Of a stretch of 64,000 nt of DNA, positions 17,335 through 26,346 are shown piece after piece. Below the pieces are notes generated by a model. The model was given only the letters and a program-made list of their open reading frames with translations, was not told where the DNA came from and searched no databases. The stretch comes from JAJDTT01 sp022827025. GTDB lineage: Bacteria; Acidobacteriota; UBA6911; RPQK01; JAJDTT01. A program made the translations under genes and the position numbers. Position 1 is the first letter of the stretch. Every line of letters starts with the position of its first letter. Location of the stretch: NCBI GenBank assembly GCA_965203535.1, contig OZ241897.1:1054001-1118000 (forward strand), given 5' to 3'.

Positions 17335-18140
17335 TCTCCACCTCCCGATTCGGACGCCGCCGCAGCTCCAGGCTCCTCGACGGCCGATCCGTTCCCGGAC
17401 GAGTCGGCGGCCCCGTCCGCGCGAGTCATTCGGTAGAAGGACCGCTCGAGAGAGCCGTCTTCCATCAACTCCCGGGGACTGCCGTCGAAGATCATTCGCC
17501 CGTTGTGGACGAAGAGCACCCGGTCGGCCACGGCGTCCACTTCCTGCAGAATGTGAGTCGAAATGAGAATCGTCTTGCGCTTGCCCAACTCCTGGATGCT
17601 GGAGCGGAATTCCCGGATCTGGTTCGGATCCAGTCCGGCCGTGGGCTCGTCCATGATGAGGACGTCCGGGTCGTGGAGCATGGCCTGGGCCAGTCCCACC
17701 CGCTGCCGGTATCCCCGGGAGAGCTTCCCGATGGGCTTTTCCAGAACCTCCTCCAGCGCGAACTGCCGGCACACGGCGCCGATGCGTTCCTCCTGCTCGC
17801 CGCCGGCGAGTCCGCGGGCCTCTCCAAAGAACCTGAGCAGTTCCGAAGGAGTCATGTCCAGGTACAAGGGCCCGTTCTCGGGCAGGTAACCCAGAATCCG
17901 GGACGCCTCGAGCCGGTTCTCGTGCACGTTGAGACCGCCGATGAGGGCGGAGCCTTCACTGGCGGCCAGATAGCCGGTGAGAATCCTCATGGTGGTGGAC
18001 TTGCCCGCGCCGTTGGGCCCCAGAAAGGCCACGATCTGGCCTTCCGGAATGGAGAAACTGATGTCCTCGATGGCGACGAAGGGCCCGTAGTACTTGCTGA
18101 GCCCCTGGGCTTCGATCATGGTGCGTGGGGAGCTATCCAT
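17331..18140 (-). CDS. ABC transporter ATP-binding protein, GldA-like
   Basis: 269 residues, first gene of the Gld-like operon. GPNGAGKSTT is Walker A, LSRGYRQRVGLAQAM the ABC signature, VLIMDEPTAGLD Walker B, and ISTHIL the switch His. The fold and the ILGYLPENGPLY segment are typical of ATPases that drive ABC-2 permeases. It supplies ATP to the permease-GldG fusion encoded next; the two genes overlap by GTGA, so translation is probably coupled and stoichiometric. The C-terminal 35 residues are Ser/Gly/Ala-rich and of low complexity. Confidence 0.93.
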   Translation of the reverse strand: MDSSPRTMIEAQGLSKYYGPFVAIEDISFSIPEGQIVAFLGPNGAGKSTTMRILTGYLAASEGSALIGGLNVHENRLEASRILGYLPENGPLYLDMTPSELLRFFGEARGLAGGEQEERIGAVCRQFALEEVLEKPIGKLSRGYRQRVGLAQAMLHDPDVLIMDEPTAGLDPNQIREFRSSIQELGKRKTILISTHILQEVDAVADRVLFVHNGRMIFDGSPRELMEDGSLERSFYRMTRADGAADSSGNGSAVEEPGAAAASESGGGE

Positions 18141-18429
18141 GTTCTCCTTCCTCGTTGATACATTTCCGGCGACACGAAACGGTCACTGCCAATTTTCACT
18201 GGTCGTCCGTCGGGGGTGAGTTCGGGTTCACTCGCCAGCAACCAGCCCGTTCGTGCAACTTGCAGCGGGGAAGTGTCCCGCAGGAAAGGATATTCTAGCA
18301 CCAGATCGTCGGAATCTGTCAATTCTCCAGGATTGGGCCAGTTGACGTGTCCGGTCTCGCCGGCAGGGGATCCGACCGGCCCGCGAAGCGGGAGGAGCGG
18401 GGCTCATGGGGAAATCCCGCTCTATCGGT

Positions 18430-18477
18430 AGGAGTCTGCGCTTTTGCAGTAGACTGATTTCTGCCGCGCAGGCTCCT
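18430..18477. repeat. REP-like palindrome type C, copy 1
   Basis: An imperfect palindrome with arms AGGAGTCTGCGC and GCGCAGGCTCCT separated by about 24 bases. A second copy sits at 39570-39615. It lies between the divergent ABC operon and the TPR lipoprotein gene. The rest of the 380-base gap 18141-18522 shows no gene; promoters for both directions must lie here, but none is distinctive. Confidence 0.7.
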
Positions 18478-18522
18478 ATAGTTGAGAGGTTCTGACCGGA
18501 ATTCCCATGGAGGAGGTAGGAG

Positions 18523-20052
18523 ATGCTCAAGACTCTGATGGCTGGCGGTGTCGTTTTCCTGGCCTCTTCGTGCGGTTTCACGGACATCGCCGATCCAAAC
18601 GGGACCCGGCCGGAAACCAGGTCGCAACTGGGTGACATCAGCTTTCCCAACAGCGGCGGCGGCGCCGCACAGGAGCCGTTCCTGCGGGGCATGCTGCTCC
18701 TGCACAGCTTCGAGTACGACGATGCGGCGGCGGCGTTTCGCGACGCTCAGGCCGCCGATTCTTCATTCGCGTTGTCCTACTGGGGCGAGGCGCTCACGCA
18801 TTATCGGCCGGTCTGGGGAAACGAAAATCTCGACGAGGGGAGCGCGGCGCTGGAGAAGGTTCCCGGCAGTGCGTCCGTCACCACCAGGGAGCAGGCCTAC
18901 CTGGACGCCGCCGCCATCCTGTTCGGCGATGGCGAGCAAGACCGGCGCTGGAGACGATACTCCGACGCGATGGGGCAGGTCTCGAGAGACTATCCGGAGG
19001 ACCTGGAAGCGGCCAGCCTCTACGCCGTCTCCATGTTCGGCGTGACGGGAGGGGAGCGCGACTATCGAACCTACATGAAAATCGCGTCGATCGGCGAACG
19101 AGTCTTCCGCGAGAACCCCAATCATCCGGGAGCGCTGCACTACCTGATCCACGCTTTCGACGATCCGGTGCACGCCCCTCTCGGCCTGCGGTATGCGCAC
19201 CTCTATTCGAAGGTGGCCTCGGCGGCGCCCCACGCCCAGCACATGCCCTCGCACATCTTCCTGGCACTGGGAATGTGGGACGAGTGTATTTCTTCGAACC
19301 TCGACTCGTGGAACTCGTCCGAGGACCGCGCCGCGCGCCTGGGCTTGGGAAACGCCGACCGGGGGTACCACGCCCTCTGGTGGATGCAATACGCGTATCT
19401 GCAAAAGGGGATGCTGGCCGAAGCCCGGGAGAAGCTGTCGATCGCCGAAGAAGATGCGGCACAAACGGACTCCGACCGCGCCCGCAGTCATCAAGCCTAC
19501 ATGCGGGCCCACTTGCTCATGGACGGGGAGCAATGGGCCGCCGACGTGCGGACCGTTGACGACGCTGAACTGGGCTCGAGGGCCTGGGGTGCGAACGCGC
19601 TCGCCGAGGGAATCCGCGGGCTCAAGACCGGGGACCTCGCCGGCGCCCGGGAATGGGCGTCGAAGCTTCGGGCCAAGGCGGACGCCGAAGGCGAGGAAGA
19701 GACCTCGCTGCCGATAGCCGCGCTGGAACTCGAAGGGCTGCTGCAACTCGAAGACGGCAAGGCCGACGCCGCCGTCGCGACCCTCCGCAAGGCGGTTCAG
19801 TTCGAAGAACGGACTCCGTTCGGTTACGGGCCGCCGATTCCGCCCAAGCCGGCCCCGGAGTTGTATGGCGAGGTGCTGTTGGCGGCCGGCCAGGCTGAAG
19901 AAGCGGTGAAGGCATTCCAGACCTCCCTGGAGCGCAATCCCAGGCGCGCGCTGTCACTGCAGGGTTTGAGCAAGGCTGCGGCGGCCGCAGGCGACCAAGA
20001 AACCGCCGACCGTGCGAATTCCGAGTTGCGGGACTTGGCTGCGAGGCGCTGA
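18523..20052 (+). CDS. TPR-repeat lipoprotein
   Basis: 509 residues. The signal sequence ends at a lipobox-like Cys17 (FLASSC), which indicates export and lipidation. The body is helical with several TPR-like pairs, for example LHSFEYDDAAAAFRDAQAAD and GALHYLIHAFDDP, and near the C terminus LAAGQAEEAVKAFQTSLERNP, a textbook TPR helix pair. Proteins of this layout are common in Acidobacteriota and relatives as putative scaffold lipoproteins. A very strong ribosome site (GGAGGTAGGAG) precedes ATG 18523. It stands alone, with a decayed integrase downstream on the other strand. Confidence 0.82.
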   Translation: MLKTLMAGGVVFLASSCGFTDIADPNGTRPETRSQLGDISFPNSGGGAAQEPFLRGMLLLHSFEYDDAAAAFRDAQAADSSFALSYWGEALTHYRPVWGNENLDEGSAALEKVPGSASVTTREQAYLDAAAILFGDGEQDRRWRRYSDAMGQVSRDYPEDLEAASLYAVSMFGVTGGERDYRTYMKIASIGERVFRENPNHPGALHYLIHAFDDPVHAPLGLRYAHLYSKVASAAPHAQHMPSHIFLALGMWDECISSNLDSWNSSEDRAARLGLGNADRGYHALWWMQYAYLQKGMLAEAREKLSIAEEDAAQTDSDRARSHQAYMRAHLLMDGEQWAADVRTVDDAELGSRAWGANALAEGIRGLKTGDLAGAREWASKLRAKADAEGEEETSLPIAALELEGLLQLEDGKADAAVATLRKAVQFEERTPFGYGPPIPPKPAPELYGEVLLAAGQAEEAVKAFQTSLERNPRRALSLQGLSKAAAAAGDQETADRANSELRDLAARR

Positions 20053-20264
20053 GGAAGCGGCGGTTTCCTACCGCCGATCTCCCGAGTAAAGATTTAGCGA
20101 GGATGACGGGGCGACTAGAAATCGTCTTTCCCGTCGGGCGATTGGAAATCGGTTACTCTTTCTAAATGATCCAGATTCTAGTCCCTTTATTTTCAAAAGG
20201 TTAACCCAATAATTCCCTCTAATCATTGCCCCTTGCTTCCGACCCGTTGCCTGTTTGTCGCCTG

Positions 20265-21293
20265 TCACGTTTGTGTGTCTTCGTGAGCCTGTGCCTCCCG
20301 AATACTGGCCAGCGCATGCGAACTGACGTACCCCGCATACCGCATCGTCGTGCTGATGGCCGAGTGTCCCATCAGCTTCTGCACTGTCCTCACGTCCACA
20401 CCCTGCATCAGCCAATGGCTGCAACGGAATCGTCTCAGATCGTGAAATCCGACCTTCAACCCCACTTTCTCGGCAGCGCGATGTAGAAATTTATCGGGAT
20501 TCACCCATTTCGTCCCGGTCCGGCTGTTGACGAAGACGTATGGGGTGTTCAGGTAGCGGGGGAGCCCGGCCAGATATCCCGTGGCGTACTGCGAAAGCGG
20601 TATCTCCCTCGGTTCGTCGTCCTTGGTGAATTCCACCCAAATCAGCCTCCGGGATAGATCTACCCGTTTCCAGGTGAGCGACAATGCTTCTCCCTTTCGG
20701 ATCCCCGTCTCGCCGATCACTGCGATCATGGCTTACAGGTAGGGATTGTCCACCGCCTTGACCAAGTCGCGGAACTGCTGAACCGTCAAAGGCCGGAAGA
20801 CCTTCTTCGGCTCCTTCAGTTTGGGGAATCGAACCAGCGGATGCGTGTCAATCTCTCCACACTCCAGCGCGTAGGAAAACAGCTTGCTGATGGCGGCGAT
20901 GGCGCGGTTCACCGTGGCCGGTTTGACTTGCTTCTTCCTCTGGGCGACGTAGCGGTGCAGGTCCTTGCGCTGGAATTCCGTCAGGGGAATGTTCCCTAGC
21001 ATGGCATTGAGGCTCTTGAACGAACCCTCATAGCTCCGCCAGGAGCGCATGCGAGGTTTGCAATACTCCTCGAGAAAACGCTTGTAGAAGCCGCGCACCG
21101 TCCAGATGGTGCGTTTCCCACCGGCGAGTTCCTCCTTGAGTTGCTTCCAGGTGCCGTCCAGGATGCTGGACTCCACCCGAGTTTGGAGCGCCTGTGCGCT
21201 CCGGTAGTTGGGGGCGTACATACGGAGCCGACCGGACCCGTGCGGCCAGTACTTGCTGAAGACGTATCGTCTCCTCCCTCGGCGATCCTTCAC
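20265..21293 (-). pseudogene. Tyrosine recombinase (integrase) with one nonsense codon
   Basis: An N-terminal part (21293 down to 20736: core-binding domain with VNRAIAAISKLFSYALECGEID) and a C-terminal part (to 20265) lie in the same frame, separated only by TAA at 20733-20735. The catalytic half keeps the full set: Arg in TGIRKGEAL, the Lys-bearing hairpin TKDDEPREIPL, HDLRRFR, and GHSAISTTMRYAGY with the nucleophilic Tyr. It is therefore a recently inactivated integrase, or could act by readthrough or restart at ATG 20727-20729. No attachment sites or tRNA gene are visible beside it. Part of its sequence (20857-20906) recurs exactly at 26054-26103. Confidence 0.85.
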
Positions 21294-22171
21294 CTTATAG
21301 ATGCCTATGCATCTCCTCCTTTCTGGATCCGGGTTCTTCGCCGTGGGGAAAATCGTACCACGCCTCCAGCGAGAAACGGCGAATATCTACTCTGTCCCGC
21401 AGGAAGTCCGTTAATCTCAGCTAATTGAATTTGTCCCCGATTCCAGTTGGCCTGGCGTGTCCAATAAAGGAGCGCCTTTCCTCCGTGAGTTGCAATAGAG
21501 AACTGCAACAAGACGGATGCCTGCAAATCCCGGCCCGCTGCCTCGCGTCGGTCGTTCCACTCCCTTCGTGGTGCAGCAGACAAACCGGGACATTGTTGAT
21601 GTCGGTTGACACTCTTCAACCTGGGGGATAATAGACTTGACTTACCGGATGGAAGGAACGACTATCCGGCCGGAGATTGACACTGGAGGAGTCAGCTTCG
21701 CGGCCAGTGGAACCCGACTGTAGGAAAATCGAGTTTATCCTAGAGAGGAAGCTGCTGGTGGTGAATCTCCGTTGTACAGGCATTAGTTGGACCGCGTTAA
21801 GTTCGTTGACTGGATTATGAGTGGCCGAATGTGGGCCAAAGAGGAGACCCGCCGGATTCCGGCGTCGTGCTTGGTGGCGCAGCCAGAAGAGACCCGCGCC
21901 TAATTTTTCCCTAAAGGCCTCTTCGAGGGGCGCAAGGCATCCAGGCCAGCGACTCCGGCGAGGGTTAGACTGGGCAGATAGGAGAAACCGATGCTGACAG
22001 TACTCTCCCAGTGGATTACTCCCGCCATTCTCATCCTGGGATCCCTTTACATGGACCGCGGTCTTTGGAATGCGTACAGCGGCCTGATTTTTTGCCCTGA
22101 CGCCATGGTGCCTGAACGCTGAGAACACTGAATCGCTCAGCGGTACCTCTAAAGCGGAGGCACTCAATACA
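21294..22171. other. Gene-free stretch of 878 bases
   Basis: No frame here has a convincing start, ribosome site or family pattern. Long open frames on the minus strand (for example 21616-22179) are not supported by composition. It probably holds remains of the element that carried the integrase. No tRNA, hairpin-plus-T terminator or repeat matching the rest of the window is evident. Confidence 0.6.
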
Positions 22172-22786
22172 ATGAGCAAAATCGCCGTCGCTCTTGTGAC
22201 CGGCTATCTGATTCTCGGATGCACCTCGCCGGAAACCGCATCTTCCACCTCCGAATCGGGAGTGCCGACCGTGCCGATACCGGAAGTGGCGCAAAGTCTC
22301 ACTGTCGAAGAGATGGCCACACTCATTGAAGAAGTCGGAATTGCCGAAGACTCCCCACCGGCGCCCACGCGAATTTCAGCGGAGCTAGAGGCGCTGCATA
22401 GAGAGATAGCAGCGGCGGTACTTAAATATGCTGAGGCTACGGCTAAGGCAAAAATGGCAGAAAGTGCGTCATTCGAAGTCGCTATGAAGCAGCTAGAGCC
22501 TGCCTTTCGGACTGCGCTAAAGAAGGTGATGAAAATCAAGGACCGCGAGGCACAAAAGGTAGCCCAAGACGCCCTCTTTGAGGCTGCATCGGTTCAGCCA
22601 GAGGCCATGTTTGTGGCTGACAATTTCTTCCAAGACCTTATGGTCGCCCAAGAGGAAGTGATCGATCGGATGAGAGAGGAACGTGTTGCCTCTCGGGAGG
22701 TTGTTCAGATCTTGACGCGGTACGCTATCCGATTGGAGAGGGAACTCCAAATTTCTGGAGGACTAAGCTCTATGGTGGCGAAGTAA
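22172..22786 (+). CDS. Small helical lipoprotein of unknown function
   Basis: 204 residues. MSKIAVALVTGYLILGC is a lipoprotein signal with Cys17 after LILG. A Ser/Thr/Pro linker follows, then about 140 residues of predicted helix rich in Ala, Glu and Lys (AEATAKAKMAESASFEVAMK and following), which could form a coiled coil or helical bundle. No family is recognised. Codon choice is less GC-biased than in neighbouring genes, as in the surrounding integrase region, so it may have arrived with that element. It is followed by the OB-fold gene after about 225 bases without obvious signals. Confidence 0.6.
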   Translation: MSKIAVALVTGYLILGCTSPETASSTSESGVPTVPIPEVAQSLTVEEMATLIEEVGIAEDSPPAPTRISAELEALHREIAAAVLKYAEATAKAKMAESASFEVAMKQLEPAFRTALKKVMKIKDREAQKVAQDALFEAASVQPEAMFVADNFFQDLMVAQEEVIDRMREERVASREVVQILTRYAIRLERELQISGGLSSMVAK

Positions 22787-23012
22787 TCATCTGCAAGGTC
22801 GCAGTCCGCGGGGCCACCGGAGTCGATTCTAGCTTTATCGTTCCCTGAGCTAGTCCCGGAGAGTCGCCCGCTTACTACTGCCAATGACCCGGCTCTGCGG
22901 CGGTGAGCCCCGTATTGAGGTGGGGGCCTGCGCCAGCCTTTGCGATACGGATATTAGGGCCTATTCCTCCCCTGGGGTAATCGGAAAATGCAATCGCCGT
23001 CGCGCAAATCGC

Positions 23013-23714
23013 ATGAAAACTCTGGTTCTGATGCTCAGCCTCGCCGCTCTGATGGTGCTGTTCGCAGTGAACCGGTGGTGGACCTATTCGAACCGGCAGA
23101 CGGATCTGCCTCGGCTGACTGCCGGCCACATCGTTGATCCTCGGTCGTCGGGCGCCACCTTCCGGTTCGCGGGCCGGGTGACCTCGGTCCGGATGACGCC
23201 GAACAGAATCCTGGTCATCAAACTTCACGATCCCGAAGCGGACGTGTATCTGGATGCGCCGGTGTTTCCCTCGCTGGGTCCGTTGCCTGTCAAGCCGATC
23301 CGTGGTGAGGCCGTCCGCGTCACGGGGAATCTGGGAAGCTATGGGGGGCGGCCGCAACTCAGGCCATTGTCCGCCACGCACGTCCAGGTCCTTAAGACGC
23401 AAGAAACCGTACAAGCCGTCCCACTTGCCCACGCGGCATTGCGGAAGGGAGAGCGTTTGAGAGTGGGCCCGGTGCAGGCGGTCCGCGTGGAACCGTTTAC
23501 GAGCCGGCGCGGCCGGCACCACATGCGTCTGACGTTCACCGACGCGCGTGTATCCCGTCAGGAGACGGTCCAAGGAATCATCTTCGAGGGGGACCGGACC
23601 CACCATGAAGTCGGGCTTTTAAGATCGGGAGCTCGAGTCGTCGTCACTGCCGACATCGACGAGTACCGGGGACGTCCGTCCCTGGTCGTGAAAAGGGTTG
23701 TGAGAGCTGAATAA
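23013..23714 (+). CDS. Membrane-anchored or secreted double OB-fold protein
   Basis: 233 residues from ATG 23013; the frame is open upstream, but this start gives a clean signal or anchor helix MKTLVLMLSLAALMVLFAV. Residues about 50-125 (FRFAGRVTSVRMTPNRILVIKLHD ... RGEAVRVTGNLGSYGGRPQL) form an OB-fold of the nucleic-acid-binding tRNA-anticodon type. Residues about 145-230 repeat the pattern (LRVGPVQAVRVEPF ... SGARVVVTADIDEYRGRPSL). The stop is 3 bases before the GTG of the permease-nuclease fusion, so the two form an operon. Placed outside the cytoplasmic membrane, two OB domains could capture DNA or RNA for the nuclease. Binding is inferred from the fold. Confidence 0.72.
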   Translation: MKTLVLMLSLAALMVLFAVNRWWTYSNRQTDLPRLTAGHIVDPRSSGATFRFAGRVTSVRMTPNRILVIKLHDPEADVYLDAPVFPSLGPLPVKPIRGEAVRVTGNLGSYGGRPQLRPLSATHVQVLKTQETVQAVPLAHAALRKGERLRVGPVQAVRVEPFTSRRGRHHMRLTFTDARVSRQETVQGIIFEGDRTHHEVGLLRSGARVVVTADIDEYRGRPSLVVKRVVRAE

Positions 23715-23717
23715 CCC

Positions 23718-25721
23718 GTGATCGTTCTCCCCCTCGCATCTCTTCTCGGCACCCTCACCGGGATCTTCACCGGCCTGGTTCCCGGGATTCACGTCAATAC
23801 GGTCACGGCACTGCTCCTAGCCGCAAGTGCAAGCTGCGCAGCGATTGGCATCGACTATTCGGCGCTACTGGCCTTTACCTGCTCCCTCGCAATCTCCCAC
23901 ACCTTCTTCGACGTAGTTCCCGGTCTCTTCCTGGGAGTTCCGGGAGACGAGACCTTCGCCCTTCTGCCGGCACATCGCCTAGTCATGCGAGGTGAAGGGG
24001 AAGCCGCCATAAGGCTGTCGGTCGTGGGCAGCGCCATCGGCCTGAGTCTCGGACTGATGGTAGTCATTGGGCTGCTCACGTTGGGAAACGTGATCGGCGC
24101 GGTCGAACGACTGATCAATCCCTGGATGTTCTTCGTGCTGGTTGGAGTCTCCGCGATTCTGATCGTCAGTGACCGACCCAGACTCTGGTCGCTGGTCACT
24201 TTTCTGGCGAGCGGCCTGCTGGGAATCGCCGTGCTTGGATCCCCACTAGTCGCCGGTGGTTCTGACGCTCCGGTAAACGCTCTTTTTCCGAGTCTGGCCG
24301 GGATGTTTGGCGTCGCCGGACTACTTTTCGCTATCGGCACCGCCGACAGTTCCGGCTTCCCCGCTCTAAACGGTCGGTCCAAGAAATCGCCAGGATTGGG
24401 GCTCTCGGCGGTCCGCACCGCGTGGGCCGGGGGCCGGGGAGGAATTGCAGGCCTGATGGTCGGGTTGCTACCGGGGCTCGGCGGGGCCAACGCGGCAACC
24501 CTACTCCTGTTGCTGGAACAGTGGAGCGGCCGCCGCCGGACCGACGATGAACGGGACCGTGCGTATCTGGTGACGACCTCGTCCCTGAATACGTCCGAAG
24601 CGATGTTCGCGATCGCGGCGCTGTATCTCATCGGCCGCAGCCGAAGCGGTGCATCGATCGCCGTGGAGCAGATCCTGGGTGGTTCCGTCACCCGCCCAGA
24701 CCTACTGCAAATCCTTCTGTTCATGTTTGCTGCCGGCGCCGGTGCCTTTCTGGTCATGTGGCGGCTGGGACGTCGCTTCGCGGCCGGTTTCCGAAACGTC
24801 GACGATGTCAGTCTCAACTGGTGCGTAGTCGTATTCCTGACGGCGCTCACCTACTTGCTGTTGGGCGGAGGCGGTCTGGTAATACTGGGTTCGGCGACAG
24901 CCGTCGGGTTGATTCCCTGTTACTTCAAGGTGCGCCGTGCGCAACTGATGGGGTTTTTCCTGGTTCCCACTATGCTCTTTTATTCCGGGCAACAGGAGCG
25001 GCTCGTCGACTGGTTTTCAGTTGGGCAACGAACGTCGCCGCTATTGTCGTCGATCACGGTCCAAATGATCTTGGCCGAGGTCGCGGTGTCCGCAGTCGCT
25101 GCGGTTTCCGTCTACGTCTTCGCCCGCAACGCGAGGCTCTATCTCCGACGGTACCGAAAGGCGGACTCCACGGCAGTTCCGGGCATCGGCGAAAAGGTGT
25201 GGGTGGTACAGGAATCCGTCTCCGGTTCCGAACGGCGGCGAATCTGGACGGTGGGCGCAGGCGCCGGATCCGTGCTGTTCCTGGCTCTCATTGCACGAGC
25301 CTGTCTTCCGGACCTAGAACTGTCGACTCTCGCCATGGAACCGCCGCCGGCCGTAGCTGGCCGCATCTATCGGGTGATCGACGGGGACACGGTCGAGATC
25401 GCGAGCATGTGCCGCCGCTTCCGCGTCCGTTTCAAGGGGGTGGACGCCCCGGAGCTTCGTCGGCGCACAGGGCGGCGTGCAAGAGATTGGGCGGTCGAAA
25501 ATCTGGAGGGGAAAGCGGTGAGCTGGAGCGCCGTCGGTGTAGACATCTATGGCCGGTTCCTCGGCTACCTGTTTCTCCAGGACGGCACATTCGTAAACGC
25601 AGAGATCATCCGGAGGGGATATGCGCGAGTGAATACGCGAACCCGTTTCGAGCATCTAGATTGGTTTCGGGAGCTTGAGCGCGAGGCACGCGACGTTGGA
25701 CGGGGTCTTTGGGAGCAATGA
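23718..25721 (+). CDS. TctA-like permease fused to staphylococcal-nuclease domain
   Basis: 667 residues from GTG 23718. Residues 1-480 form a multispanning TctA/DUF112-type membrane domain: GIFTGLVPGIHVNT at the N terminus, LGVPGDETFALLPAH, and in the second half GLMVGLLPGLGGANAAT, the paired re-entrant motif of this family. After a linker and one more helix (about 527-546) comes an SNase domain, 547-667: VIDGDT (Asp557), RFKGVDAPE (Arg571, Asp576, Glu579) and YGRFLGY (Arg613), so all catalytic residues are present. The nuclease is predicted to face outside. Coupling to the OB-fold gene suggests cutting extracellular nucleic acid and importing products. I know of no described system with this exact fusion. 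Confidence 0.88.
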   Translation: MIVLPLASLLGTLTGIFTGLVPGIHVNTVTALLLAASASCAAIGIDYSALLAFTCSLAISHTFFDVVPGLFLGVPGDETFALLPAHRLVMRGEGEAAIRLSVVGSAIGLSLGLMVVIGLLTLGNVIGAVERLINPWMFFVLVGVSAILIVSDRPRLWSLVTFLASGLLGIAVLGSPLVAGGSDAPVNALFPSLAGMFGVAGLLFAIGTADSSGFPALNGRSKKSPGLGLSAVRTAWAGGRGGIAGLMVGLLPGLGGANAATLLLLLEQWSGRRRTDDERDRAYLVTTSSLNTSEAMFAIAALYLIGRSRSGASIAVEQILGGSVTRPDLLQILLFMFAAGAGAFLVMWRLGRRFAAGFRNVDDVSLNWCVVVFLTALTYLLLGGGGLVILGSATAVGLIPCYFKVRRAQLMGFFLVPTMLFYSGQQERLVDWFSVGQRTSPLLSSITVQMILAEVAVSAVAAVSVYVFARNARLYLRRYRKADSTAVPGIGEKVWVVQESVSGSERRRIWTVGAGAGSVLFLALIARACLPDLELSTLAMEPPPAVAGRIYRVIDGDTVEIASMCRRFRVRFKGVDAPELRRRTGRRARDWAVENLEGKAVSWSAVGVDIYGRFLGYLFLQDGTFVNAEIIRRGYARVNTRTRFEHLDWFRELEREARDVGRGLWEQ

Positions 25722-25945
25722 CGGTTATTGGGGATCGTCGGAGCCGAGGGACTCCCCGCGCCGGGGGCAGTCCGTCCAAACGCCATATGGGCCGCAGTTC
25801 GGGCGGGGATAGAATTGCCGTCCCCGGTGCCACTCCACCGCCCGACTCCTGAGGATCTCCAGTCGTTCCTCGTGAATGTCGGGGTGCTCATAGATCCCAT
25901 TTTGCCAGCCACGGGCGTCATCTGGGCCTTCCCGGAGGGGATGAG

Positions 25946-26039
25946 ACGGGAGCGACCCTCCCAGGGTGTTGTGCAAGTGTGAGTTGCGCAACCCCGCCGT
26001 GCCCGATGCGGGCAGCGAAAAGGGGGGATCGCTCCCGTC
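25946..26039. mobile_element. MITE-like palindromic element, copy 1
   Basis: A 94-base element bounded by perfect 11-base inverted ends, GACGGGAGCGA and TCGCTCCCGTC, with an inner imperfect inverted repeat near GTTGTGCAAG / TTGCGCAAC and a run of G before the right end. A second copy with the same layout lies at 28873-28967. Similarity continues about 15 bases past the right end in both copies. The sequence from 25722 to 25945 shows no gene. Confidence 0.78.
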
Positions 26040-26053
26040 TACGTCCGATCTCC

Positions 26054-26103
26054 CCACACTCCAGCGCGTAGGAAAACAGCTTGCTGATGGCGGCGATGGC
26101 GCG
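26054..26103 (-). pseudogene. 50-bp exact copy of integrase gene segment
   Basis: Bases 26054-26103 are identical to 20857-20906 inside the integrase pseudogene, in the same orientation; flanking bases differ on both sides. Read on the minus strand it encodes the RAIAAISKLFSYALECG helix. It sits between the MITE-like element and the transposase stump. Confidence 0.88.
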
Positions 26104-26278
26104 CCGTTGACAACGGGTAGGGTCGGCGCTCCCGTCCCGCTTTCGGATAAAAGGGACGAATCCAGGCCTCCAACGACCCCCATGGAATCAACCGTTCCAT
26201 GCGAGCCAGAAACTTCTCCCGACGAGTCACCCGCTTCTTGGCCTCGTATCCCAGATCGGCGAAAGTCCGCTGCTCCAT
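26104..26278 (-). pseudogene. 5' stump of IS5-family transposase
   Basis: From ATG 26278, preceded by GGAGGGAACGAGG, the frame reads MEQRTFADLGYEAKKRVTRR, then the segment through WGSLEAWIRPFYPKAGR and RPYPLST. This is the N terminus of IS5-group transposases (usually about 320-350 residues), where the next element would be a LRIHFLQQWYGLSDP-like helix. Instead the homology stops after about 57 residues, exactly where the integrase-derived segment begins. The DDE catalytic domain is absent. Confidence 0.8.
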
Positions 26279-26346
26279 CCTCGTTCCCTCCACTAAATGA
26301 CGATGGAAGAATTTTCATGAGAACCCGTGACTTAATCAGACCTTCC

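Noticed and set aside
15347..17341. Second long minus-strand frame inside the permease-GldG gene
   Set aside because: Low-complexity Arg/Gly/Pro composition without domains; the other frame has the membrane helices.
20053..20264. Attachment site or tRNA beside the integrase
   Set aside because: No cloverleaf-forming sequence and no matching direct repeat on the other side could be seen by eye.
21616..22179. 187-residue minus-strand frame
   Set aside because: No ribosome site, no family pattern, and composition like non-coding DNA; it runs into the start of the lipoprotein gene on the other strand.
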